Shown here: one piece after another, positions 46,096 to 56,013 of the stretch
Position numbering within the stretch: the stretch's first letter is position 1
How the letters are laid out: each line of letters opens with the position of its first letter
Assembly: GCA_031308135.1 (NCBI GenBank)
Contig: JAHLJT010000631.1
Span: 197,635,126-197,699,125 of the forward strand
Source of the DNA: Acheta domesticus
Taxonomy: Eukaryota > Arthropoda > Insecta > Orthoptera > Gryllidae
Direction of reading: 5' to 3'
DNA: 64,000 nt
Translations under genes and position numbers: made by a program
Notes under the pieces: generated by a model
Databases searched by the model: none
Told to the model about the DNA's origin: nothing
The model's input: the letters and a program-made list of their open reading frames with translations, nothing else

Positions 46096-48387
46096 CCATT
46101 TTAATTCTTCACACAGGGAAATCGAACATAAGTCATACTTGATTCGTGAGATTAAACCATCCACTCCCCTTCAGTCTGACAGTTTGCAACCCTTGTTTAC
46201 TCTTGATGAAAAGAAGCAAACAAACCTTGCGACGTGAGATGAATTTACGAAAGATAAGACTGATGCCGTAAGATTGTTCAAATCCATCTTTGTTTTGAAA
46301 GAGATGTCATTTAAACAATCCTCTCCTTCAAACCGCTCTCATAAAAGTCCTTTAAACCTTATCACTTATTATTTTTGATAACGTCTCTGACATCATTGGA
46401 GGCAACTTGTTCTTATACTATTCTTCGGATACTGTCATCAGACACTTTCAGTTATTTAGTTTTACAACTTCCAACGTACCCCTTCTTATATAGCAGGCTG
46501 TGCGATCCCGTAGAGTCACTTGTGTTCGCGAAGCAGAAAGAGTACTGGAACTGGATGTAGAGTCACTCTAATAATTCAAACTAATTCCTTAAAACTTTCA
46601 AAATAATTATTTTGGAAAAGTCTCTAATGAAGTTCTTAGAAGTTTCTAATTAACTTTCCAACTCTATAAATGCCTAAAAATATGAATTGCGAAACAATGT
46701 TGAAGTTAGAAAACTATGTTGTAAATCACGTTCTGGTGAAAAAATGGAATTGGTTCAAAACACCTTCGAAATTTTTAAATATTGCATGAGTAATTTATAT
46801 CACTGTTTCAGATAAAATTAATTGATGTGCATTATATATTGAGTATTTTCATTTTCCAAAATTATTTTGTCGAGTGGCTGCTCAAGAGCACATTGGGTTT
46901 TTTCTGAAGTGAAACTCAGGGAACGAGAATATCAGGGGCGTCACCGCGGAGATAGATTTTCCTCCACAAGTATACAGCTGGTTCAAAAACTTCTGCGACC
47001 AAACACTTTTAGAGCTTAGCATTTATAATCCATTCTCAACCATAAGAGATTTTCCCTGATTGTTTCCAGGCTACCGTAGTAGAACATTAGTAAGACACTA
47101 CTGACAGTAAATGCGCGTGACCACGATCGCTCAAAACAGCATAAAAAATTGCTTAAAATATAAATCACTCAACCTAAAAACAGCGATATGAGTCGTCAAA
47201 CGCAAATCTAAAAGCCTTACCAGAGGGAGATTTGAATGATCACCTATTCAATGTTTGAGAGAAGAATTTTGGTAACGCGAAAAACCAAATGTCGATATCA
47301 TAAGGTCAAAAACACATATTTTAGTATTGTTACTAGCTACATTTCCTCTGCTTTTATTCCCCGCATTTGCAGAAGCCAATTGTAAACTGAATATCCATAC
47401 GCTCTTGCCCGATCAAATTGTAACATTTCATATTATTTTAGTTTTTATTTGTGACTTCCTGTTTCTCTTGAATTGAGCTCAAACTCGCTTTCTGCTGGTC
47501 ACAAAATCTAAAATTAACTTAAAATTTAATTTACTTCGAATCCACTTACAGCGCCTCATAAGTTTGCAATAGGAAATGAAGCTACGATTGTAATAGTCTT
47601 CCGAAATGTCTCTCTTCTATGTTCTGAACAAGATCTTGTAATACACTAAGCCTCAACATTTATAGAACAGATGTTTCGCATTCACATGCACATGAAGGTT
47701 TCTGTTGCTTTGAAGATGAAAGTCTTGAACTGTTTGAAGAGCCTACTTCAAGTACGGGCTCTTCCCCCTCAAAATCACATCATCTATTCAGAGTATAATC
47801 ATGTAATTCTACTTATTCCTATTGAATTTGTGAAATATTATGCGATATAATATATTCGAAAACTCCATATTTTCATCTCCACTTAAGTTTCCATGTTCAG
47901 TACGTCGCAAACGTTTCCTCTACAGTTTTGACAACATTCATGGAATTAATTCGCCTCATAATACCGATGTGATGCTACTGTTTACCCACAACCAATAACC
48001 AATCACTCCAAAAGACGGCCTCCTAAGACCAGCTATATTTGTCACACAACTAAAGAAAGTACTTATTAGTGCAGGTACAATAAGCCCCCGTCGAAAGGCG
48101 TTATCAGACATCAGATATGGTTTACATGAGAATGTCTCGTTTCACTATTGTCGGGTTGAGCGCTATGTTTTAGACGCATTGCCGTGTGGTTCTGAGCGAT
48201 CGAGGTCATGCACATCCCTTGTGAGCGCCCGCGATTCTGTTTCTCAACATGAGAGTAAATGGAAAGGAAACTCACGTGGCAGATACTATTACTCACCCCT
48301 AAGATTGTTTCCCTTCGATACAAATAATGAATTCATATAAATCTGAAAAACGTGAAGATGAATAAGAGTGAAGAGGAAAAGACAATA

Positions 48388-49175
48388 CAGCAATCCCTCG
48401 ACATTCGCGGATTCGCTATTCGCGAGTTACGAACATTCGCGATTAGAGAAATGCTTCTGGTTTTAACATTCGCGACTTCGACATTCGCGGGTCTTTTGGT
48501 CGTACATTTTCTTTGAAAGCGAGCCCATTTCATTTCCTTTATCATCATCATCATCATCTCGAAAACGAGCTCAGCAGACCTCGATGCTCGCAGTATAACT
48601 TTCTTCAAAAATTACACAGATGAAATGTCAATTCATATTTATAGAGTAACACAATTGTAAAATAATTCAATTCAGTTGCGCCAAATTGGAGGTGAGGATT
48701 TTGGCCAAATGAACAGAAAACTTCAATGTTAAAACTGTTGATGGCGTTCTAAAATCAACAAGCTCTGATGGAACTGGCATTGGGAAATGGGATCCAAACA
48801 TGAAAATAACTTCAAAATTAAGAGAGAATAGAAGCAGGAACTCTTTCATATTTGGATATTAGAACAGCGAGGAAGATGATGAAACAAAACAAAATTAGCA
48901 AATCTTATATCCAATCATTTTCAACTTCGAAATAAGTTTCAAACATTATTTTATTTCTTCATTTTAAAATATTAATTGTGAATTCTGTTTGTAGTAGCGC
49001 TTAATCAATTGTACTTTAATTGATTGTCAGATTTTTCTTTCTTTTTTAAACAGTTTTTCGATATCCAAGAACCTAACCCACCTTTTTTCATTAAAAGATA
49101 GACTTAACATTCGCGGATTTAACATTCGCGAGGTTTTTTGGGAACATAACTCTCGCGAATGTTGAGGGATTACTA
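48388..49175. mobile_element. Tigger/pogo-like DNA transposon relic with TA duplication
   Basis: The left end CAGCAATCCCTCGACATTCG and the complement of the right end (TAGTAATCCCTCAACATTCG) are flanked by TA at 48386-48387 and 49176-49177. Subterminal ACATTCGCG motifs are repeated several times in both ends. CAGT-like ends with CCCTCG and TA duplication fit the pogo/Tigger group of Tc1/mariner. At 788 bp it lacks a full transposase and is non-autonomous. Confidence 0.75.
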
Positions 49176-50094
49176 TAAAGTGATTATAAAGTTTAGAAAT
49201 ATAACTGAAGGTTACATTTTCTATGAAACTTTAAATTATTTTATATTTTTTAAAAATTTTTTTGTGATTTGGAAAGGAATTAAAACGGAAAGTTTTGGAA
49301 TAGCTATCTTTATAGGATAGGAGACAGAAAGCTTTCTAAAGAATGAACTAGTGATCTCAAAATCAGGAGGAGGAGATAGGGTAAGATAGGACATGAGGAA
49401 GTAATCCATTATGCATGTCCCATCAGTTCCCGATCGCTTTGTTTGCACCACAGAGTCGTCAATACCGAGTAACGTGCTCACGAAGAACGAATAAACTTGA
49501 TGAATGGAAGATTCGCGTGAGAGAAGACTTTTGTCACAAACATTGGTAATCCTTTCTAGCAGAAATCCATGCTATTTAACCCTGGCATTATCAAGGACGG
49601 GGACTCAATGGTCCGCAGATGATTGTTTTTATAGGTTTTGATTTTATTACAAAGCTGAAAATCTTTTATATTGTTTATAGTGGTTTTTGTTCAATATATT
49701 ATACAATTTATTAACTGTATTTGTTATAATTTCAGTTATTACAGTACCTCTGAGTATGGATTACGGGTCTATTATAGTCTCGCAAGCTGAAGATTCCGAA
49801 TATATATAGAAGATAATTTTAGAAATATTTGCAGTACTTGAAGACTCAATATAATTCGAGTATATTTTGATACATTACTTTGTTAACTAAGCTATGAAGA
49901 TGTATCGGCCTTCTTTGACATAAACATTTATTCCATTGTATAATTAAATACGAACATTGAAGTGAAGAAGTCAATATTATTTTCTTTAATAGAACCGGAA
50001 TTGAATGTTTAAATTAACGCACTTTTATATAATTAACACAACTTACCAAACTCCTCAGAACCTCAATGAAATCAAAATTTAATGCGGGTTCCTT

Positions 50095-50245
50095 AGTGCC
50101 CTTCCCTTGCTAATACACGGTATCATTTATACCTTGGCACTGCTGGGGTACGCTCTCCTGGACTAGCTCACCTGAAAGTGGTTTCAATTTCGAGCCACCC
50201 TACTATTTACGTGGGAGGCCTAGCCCAACATTGGGATCAATGGCT
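50095..50245. repeat. Dispersed repeat fragment with GGGAGGCCTAGCCCAACATT
   Basis: The segment GTGGGAGGCCTAGCCCAACA-TTGGGA resembles the common insect repeat end GGAGGCCTATGCCCAGCAGTGGG, usually found at RTE-type LINE tails, followed here by an ATTTATTTA tail. Identity is tentative. Confidence 0.45.
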
Positions 50246-50289
50246 TTATTATTTATTTATTTACCGCTGGGGTTAAAATTAGCACGTCC

Positions 50290-50475
50290 TGGCCTGGATA
50301 ACCGAGGTCGCTAAGGCTGTAGGGCTGTAGTTTCCTTGGCTCGAAGAGTCGCGGGTTCCAATCCCGCCTCGGGCTTACATGTTTGTGTATGCTTATGTTG
50401 TCCTTACATGTCGTATTCCCCCTACAGTTCCCCCAATGTAAAATAATACAAGTGGTCGCTAGGTGACCTAGCAGT
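50290..50475 (+). repeat. tRNA-derived SINE
   Basis: CTGGCCTGGATAACCGAGGT begins a tRNA-like head. It has a B box GGGTTCCAATCCCG about 65 nt on, in the context GAGTCGCGGGTTCCAATCCC-GCCTCGG. It is not a functional tRNA: the cloverleaf arms are incomplete and a non-tRNA body follows. Confidence 0.65.
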
Positions 50476-50489
50476 TAAAAAGCGACTTC

Positions 50490-50860
50490 ATTTTTTTAAC
50501 AGCACGTATACTTCTAGCACGAACGGATATCACAAACTTTCATGGGGATGGCCGGGGAGTCAGTCTCGGGGCGCCCACATCCAAAAGTAGTGGAAGTGCA
50601 GAGGGAGGAGCACAGCGTGTCGGGGGTGGCGGGACGGGAAACGGGTGGGCCGAGCGGGGCGGAGCGGCAGGGGGCGGGGCGAGGGGAGCAAGTCGGCTGA
50701 AAGTGAGACGGCGGGGCGTGGCATAAATGTAAATAAAACAACTTCCACTTTACTCTGTAGAACTACAGTGTAAGCAGAATTCAATCCCTTTCCTGTCTGG
50801 TTCACGCGTGCGATTAATACTGGGGCAAAGCCGGGTTATTTCAGCTAGTCGTTTTATAAA
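50490..50860. repeat. GC-rich repeat ending in GCCGGGTTATTTCAGCTAGT
   Basis: A G-rich core (50570-50715) is followed by AT sequence and the end GGGGCAAAGCCGGGTTATTT-CAGCTAGT. That end recurs in diverged form at 43693-43725. It looks like the end of a dispersed element; the class was not determined. Confidence 0.5.
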
Positions 50861-50899
50861 GGTGTTTCATCCCACTGCGCGAAGGAAGGAGATATTATA

Positions 50900-51340
50900 A
50901 ATTAGTTCGAATTCGGCCGCTCGAGAAATGCTAGCAGCCGGCTGCCCTAAGAGGTATTTTTCCATGGTCTCTTCCATATTCTCCAGACAAATGTAGCAGC
51001 AGTTCCTTAAAAAATAGTCTATAGGTGGCGCGCAATCTTTCCTCCTTCTTTTCTTTGCCCCCTCTCCCTCCACTTACACACATACATTGACATGCTCCTC
51101 GACTACCACACACGACGGGAGACCAGTCAGGAGCTTAAAGCTTGTTCTGTCTGGGGCCGTGCCCCGCTGGCGGAGGTACCTGGAGGAGAGAAACTCCCCA
51201 AGCTGATCTGTACTCAGCGCAGAATCTCACAGCCCAGGGGAGGAACGCCACCATATCCAGGAATATAACCTGCACTACACTTACGGGGACTAATGACCAC
51301 ACCCGTTGACGCCTACGATATAATCCCAAAATACACATTC
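50900..51340 (+). repeat. SINE-like dispersed repeat, plus-strand copy
   Basis: It contains TATTTTTCCATGGTCTCTTC, GGGAGACCAGTCAGGAGCTT, GCCGTGCCCCGCTGGCGGAG and GGACTAATGACCACACCCGT, in family order. A fortuitous AGGTGGCGCGC lies at 51023-51033. Confidence 0.75.
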
Positions 51341-51369
51341 AATCAATCTAAGGTATGCTGAAATATCAC

Positions 51370-52140
51370 TCAATTCATTATCTTGAAGAGTATTTATAAC
51401 AGTATTTAATAGTTCTAGTATGTTAGCAAGTAACCTCCACTATATACGTACAAGTACATAACAGGCTACATACAACATACCAAAAAAACTTCATGACATC
51501 CATTATTAATCCTTAGAATGTATAAGAATTCATATTTTTTTTCTGATGTTCAGTGTACAGAGAAATATCAGCAAGATATGCTGAAATACTTCCATTGAAG
51601 AGTATTAATAGCATGTGTTTTGTAGTTCTGAATTAGAAAGTGAATGATGTTGGGACATATGCATTCTTGATCCTTGGAATGGATTTCATATTTTTTCGTA
51701 ATATTCATTACTGGCCGAAACATCTACAAGCTGTGCTAAACAATCACCGAAATCCTTCGCTTGAAGAGTATTAATAGCACGTATTTAGTATTTTTGTATT
51801 AGGAAGTAAATAATATTGATGCTTGTTGATTCTTGATCCTTGCAAATAATAGTAATTCATAATTTTTCCTAATATTCATTAACGTCTGAAATTCCAGAAA
51901 ATTGTGCTGAAATCACCGAAATCCTTCACTTGAAGAGTATTAATAGCACGTAGTTTTATCTCAGCAAGTAAGTGATTTTGATGCATATCCAATCTTGACC
52001 CTTAGAATGGGGGAAAAATCTTTTTTCCCCTAATATTCATTACAGACTGAAATTCCAAAAGTTGAGCTGAAAAATCACCGCAATCCTTCCCCTGAATAGT
52101 ATTACTAGCACGTAGTTTTCTATGAGCAAGTGTGTGGCGT
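51370..52140. repeat. Five-unit imperfect tandem array ending at gene 2 exon 4
   Basis: The marker TTGAAGAGTATTAATAGCAC and its variants occur at about 51383, 51595, 51761, 51930 and 52092, giving spacings of 212, 166, 169 and 162 nt. Units also share CTGAAAT-CACCGAAATCCTTC and a GTGATTTTGATGCAT-like end. The last unit stops within about 20 nt of the acceptor for exon 52148. Confidence 0.85.
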
Positions 52141-52147
52141 TGCGCAG

Positions 52148-52431
52148 CGGAGCACCTGCTGTCGAACGTGCGTTCGGCGCTGCGCTGGCGGCGGCTGTGC
52201 GGGGCGGGCGGGTGGACGGCGCCGTTCGCGCGCAACAGCTACGCGCCGCTCGACCTGCTGGGCTACCCGGGCGCGTGGGCGGCGGCGCTGCTGGCGCTCG
52301 TCGTGCTGCTGGAGAACTACTCGTGGAGCTTCGTCGACGTGCTCATCATGCTGCTCAGCGTGGCGCTGGCCGCGCGCTTCCGGCAGCTCAACGCGCGCCT
52401 GCGCGCGCTGCGCGGCCTGCACCTCCCGCAG
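52148..52431 (+). CDS. Gene 2 exon 4: sugar gustatory receptor, middle membrane region
   Basis: The first two bases join the G left at 42935 to give alanine (VFLVAA|A). The product reads EHLLSNVRSALRWRRLCGAG, a hydrophobic span LLGYPGAWAAALLALVVLLE and NYSWSFVDVLIMLLSVALAA. It ends with RFRQLNARL and a short tail before GTATCC, phase 0. It is colinear with the gene 1 exon 639-910: EHL(L/M), then W(S/N)FxDxxxM, then ARFRQLNARL. The tail GLHLPQ is a few residues longer than in gene 1. The acceptor TTGCGCAG has almost no pyrimidine tract. Five imperfect tandem units end just before the exon, and a TTTA-rich microsatellite starts just after it. Confidence 0.9.
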
Positions 52432-52439
52432 GTATCCAT

Positions 52440-52900
52440 CTATTTATCTATGTATCTATTTATTTATTTACTTATTTATTTATTTGTACTTTTAGTACTA
52501 CAGGTTTCACCAGCTCAGGGTTAGAGGATGTTAGGAATCCTCTTTCAGCCATTCTCCCCACTTCCATGGCCCTCTGTTCAAAGAATGTAACGGGTTTCTT
52601 ATATCTAGTTTGTCGTATATCTAGAAGTGGAGGTGAAGATGGCATGGCAAGCCTCATGCTTCAACCGGACACTTTTTACGCAATATTTACTGTTAATAAA
52701 TCTAGTAAATATTGGTACTCATTTGGAAAGAAGACTGAGTGAGCCTAACGACCACCTGAACGACCACCCCGATCACCGTGTGTGGGGATTTGAACCCGGG
52801 TTCCTCAGGTTAGCAAGCGTGTGTCCTAACCACTACGCTGCCGCGACCCTTATTTATCTATGTATTTATTTACTTGTTTATTTATTTATTTTTTCGTCAA
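52440..52900 (-). mobile_element. tRNA-derived SINE inserted in a TTTA-rich microsatellite
   Basis: The minus strand from about 52850 shows the A-box-like AGCGTAGTGGTTAGGACACA and the B box GGGTTCAAATCCC, spaced as in a tRNA promoter, followed by a body running to about 52500. Both flanks are TATTTATTTA-type repeats (52440-52490 and 52850-52895). This fits insertion into a microsatellite or a TTTA-rich target duplication. The body lies close after the exon 4 donor. Confidence 0.75.
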
Positions 52901-53429
52901 AAATAGAAACTACACGTGACATTCTACGGGAGAATCTGTGCACGTGCTCAGATCAAGATTGCAGAGAATCTGTGCAATCTTGATTCTAGGATCTCTACCC
53001 TAAGCCATTTACAAGTTGAATACTGAATACAGAAAGAAATGAGCGTTTTTTACCAAGTTGTTATCAAAATATTTGCCTCGATGTAATAAGAACTAATTTC
53101 AAGAGAAAGCCAGCTATAGATTTGCGCTTTTGTCCCTCATCATGTCCTTTGTGAAGGAATATGCTTCCTGCCGTGACAACATGAACAGTTCTATCGTTCT
53201 TCGGAACGATAATTTGAATGGTACATGAAATATTGAAATGAAATAAATAATATTTCCTACTGAACTCTAGAAGACGTTCACAGATAATGAAGTTACATTT
53301 ACGTCCAGAAGCAAAACAGGCCATCTCCAAAACATCGCCATGGCCATCTCAGCATTTGCTCAAACTATCAGGGAAACTAGATGAAAAACCTCATCGAGTT
53401 GGGGCACGCCACCTTGGGACAAACTGAGG

Positions 53430-53945
53430 TGGTTCAGGACAACAATTGATGTCACTGCAGGCCCTCTGACAGGGAGGTCCTAGGGTAGCAGGATTTTCGT
53501 CACCAGCCAGATAGCTAGGTCGAATTCACCCGCTATGTGGAGGAGAATTTTAGCATCTGGCTGCTGTAACGGGTAGTTTTCCGTGGTTTCTCCGATCAAC
53601 ACCAGGCGAATGCTGGAGCAGTACCCTTACAAACGGGTGCAATCTTCCCTTCCTCATCCTTGTTCTGTCCTCACCCCTTACTTACACTCTCTTACATTCA
53701 CCACTTCCACACATGTTGGGAGACCAGCCCAGAGCTTACATTTTTCCCGGAAGGGGCGGTTAAAGGCCCTACTGGTTAATGACATCTGGTGAAGGAAAAC
53801 CTTTCATGCAGAAGCGCAGGTCGGCACCGGATCTCACTATTCAATGGGGAAAGATCACCTCAACCATCTCTATTAAAGCATTCACTATACTTATGGGACT
53901 AATGACCTTAGCAGTTGACGCTCCCGGAAACACTAATAATTCCCG
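53430..53945 (+). repeat. SINE-like dispersed repeat, near full-length, first of two in tandem
   Basis: Runs from TGATGTCACTGCAGGCCCTC through GGTAGTTTTCCGTGGTTTCT and AGGTCGGCACCGGATCTCAC to ATGGGACTAATGACCTTAGC and GTTGACGCTCCCGGAAACAC. It gives the clearest 3' end. Confidence 0.85.
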
Positions 53946-53984
53946 CAGCAATTGCCACGCTCCATTGAGACCGACTGGGGCGCA

Positions 53985-54530
53985 TCAGGGCATCAATTCA
54001 TGTCACTGCAGTGCTTCTGACTGGGAGGACCTAGAATTCGAGATCCGACGGTGGAAGGACTTTCGACACCACCTACATAGATACGCAGAGTTCAGCCGCT
54101 GTCTGGAGGAGATTTTTAGAGGCCGACTACTCTGGTAGTTTTTCGTCGTTTCTCCTATCAAGATCAGGCAAAGGCCAGAACAGTACCCTAACGAACGGGC
54201 CACGAACCGCGTGCGATCATTCCTTCCTCTTCCTTGCCCTATCCTCACCCCTTAGTTTAAAATACTTACACTTAATACACCGGAATACCACACTTGACGA
54301 GAGATTGGCCGGGCGCTTAGAGTTTCTCCCGTCAGGGGAGGTGCTCTGCTAGTGGAAGATACCTGGTCGGAGAAAACCCCGCAAGCCGACGTGTGTCGGC
54401 GCCGGACCTCGCCATTCAGCGGGTGGAAGATCACTGCCACCTCTCGAGGAAATAACACGCACTACACTTCCGTAACTAATGACCTCAGTAGTTGACGCTC
54501 CCGGAAACACCAATCAATCAATCTCCCACG
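53985..54530 (+). repeat. SINE-like dispersed repeat, near full-length, second of two in tandem
   Basis: Same order as the preceding copy, with head TGTCACTGCAGTGCTTCTGA, GTCGGCGCCGGACCTCGCCA and the 3' end CCGGAAACACCAATCAATCA. The CAAT repeat at the end is likely the family's 3' tail. Confidence 0.85.
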
Positions 54531-55870
54531 TAGCCACGCCCCATGAGGAAACCGGGATCTTTTTGGGGGGAGGGGGGTCCAAGACCCTCTCAGCCGCATA
54601 CAACAGTTTCCTTGTAGGGGCCAAATGTTCAGGAAATTTCGGAGAGGAGGTTTGAACACTATTCTCTAACCACACATTCATGCCACTTCCCTCTCACGCT
54701 CAAGGGCGAGCGAAAGAAAATGAATACTAGATCGAAAATTAAAAGGAAAAATTAAAAATTATGTGTATACAGTATCCTCGTTAACATGAATCCCAAACAA
54801 CGGGAATTTCGAAGTTCGTGTTACCCAATAAAAAATGAGTTTTTCTAAGTTTGAATAGACAGACATCGGTTTCGGTAATCTAAACTGGCAATATTTTAAT
54901 TAATAAACATCTATCCATGGCCCTACATGGCCCGTAAGAATAAAACATCTTTGACATGGCCCTAGAGGTGGTATACCAGACCTATTGCACGCATTCACAT
55001 TTAATAACTTTCTATCACTCCTCCTTGTAATTGCTCAGTTTTTAAGCTTATGCTAATCACCCCCAAAAATGAAAATTTTCTAAATACTTCCCCTGGAGAA
55101 GAGTGTCGAATTTGTTTTCTCCGTTAGTTTCTTCAGAAGATTTTTTTTCTGCAGCTTTGTGTGACAGTTTCACTGCTCTCTTGTACAGCAACGTCATCAA
55201 CTATACCTGTGTACTCTAGTAAACAGATTTTGTGAGATGTACATTGCGGAACATCTCTCATTCTACCGGCTTATGTAATTATAATTATAGTTATAATTCG
55301 TCAGAAGGCTGCGCAGTGTCGTCTTTTGAACCGAAGTGTGTCCAAGGTTTTTCGAAACATTTCTCTTAAGTAGGTGTGGCACCAGATCCCAAACTTGCGT
55401 TATTGCACTGTCAATACGTATATCGAGTAAAGCCAATTTCAAGATGGAATTGTTGTTTTCTTCTGTTTAAATTGCAGTTTTCACAAATATCAAGCGGTCA
55501 TTTATCCTCAATAGTGAAATTATTCCTTGATCCAAAGGTTGATGGTCAGGCGTTTGCTGAAAAGATTTGTACTTTTAACAGTTGTACATTTTTGTAATAT
55601 TTCGCGATCCGTTCTTCATTCTGCAGATAGTGGTTCTGCGGAGAGAAGATAATTTAATTAGACGAAATAATTTTAAATATATAGTGAAAATGAATATCGT
55701 AAATAAACTATACATAGGTGTTCATATTTCTCAGCAAGAAAATATATGAGAAATTCTCATGAAGTATTAAATGAAATGGTCAAGTTAATATGTTTAAGCT
55801 TCACAGGATAGAAATTTCAAACTACGGCTCTCCGCAAGTAACACATCACAGTGATCTTACGTCGTTGCAG

Positions 55871-56013
55871 GCTGAATGGCGTGCGCTGCGGGAAGACTAC
55901 AATAGTCTATCGTGCCTCACGAAGGCTCTGGACGCTGCCTTATCTAAGTTGGTGCTGCTCTCCTTCGGCAACAATTTGTACTTCGTGTGCCTGCAGTTGC
56001 TGCACAGCATGAA
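55871..56013 (+). CDS. Gene 2 exon 5: sugar gustatory receptor, REDYN helix and NNLYF block
   Basis: This 143-nt exon enters in phase 0 from a TCGTTGCAG acceptor. It encodes AEWRALREDYNSLSCLTKAL, then DAALSKLVLLSFGNNLYFVC and LQLLHSM. It leaves two bases before GTAAGC. It is closely similar to gene 1 17271-17425 and to the family consensus W...REDYN.LS.L....D..LS.L.LLSF.NNLYF.CLQLL.S. Its base composition is more moderate than that of the neighbouring exons. The next genomic codon would be a TAA stop if the donor were skipped, so intron retention would truncate the receptor. Confidence 0.92.

Larger units (their letters stand above)
42936..52147 (+). other. Gene 2 intron 3, about 9.2 kb
   Basis: Holds the pyrimidine tract, (GGAA)n, a 1.1-kb inverted-repeat region, a Tigger-like element, SINEs and a five-unit tandem array, listed separately. 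Segments 44300-44890, 46130-48370 and 49180-50090 are AT-rich without recognisable features. Confidence 0.7.
52432..55870 (+). other. Gene 2 intron 4, about 3.4 kb
   Basis: Holds a SINE in a TTTA microsatellite, two tandem SINE-like copies and, at 54770-55620, AT-rich sequence. That last part starts with CAGTATCCTCGTTAACATGA and could be the end of a second Tigger-like element; no matching right end was found. Confidence 0.6.

Noticed and set aside
50305..50375. Functional tRNA gene
   Set aside because: B box is good but acceptor and anticodon arms do not close; followed by a SINE body.
51370..52140. CRISPR-like array
   Set aside because: Units of about 165 bp diverge throughout, have no constant short repeats with unique spacers, and the genome is eukaryotic.
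52122..52742. 206-codon frame overlapping gene 2 exon four
   Set aside because: Out of frame with the receptor and rich in Arg/Ala from GC bias; the receptor frame is conserved with gene 1.
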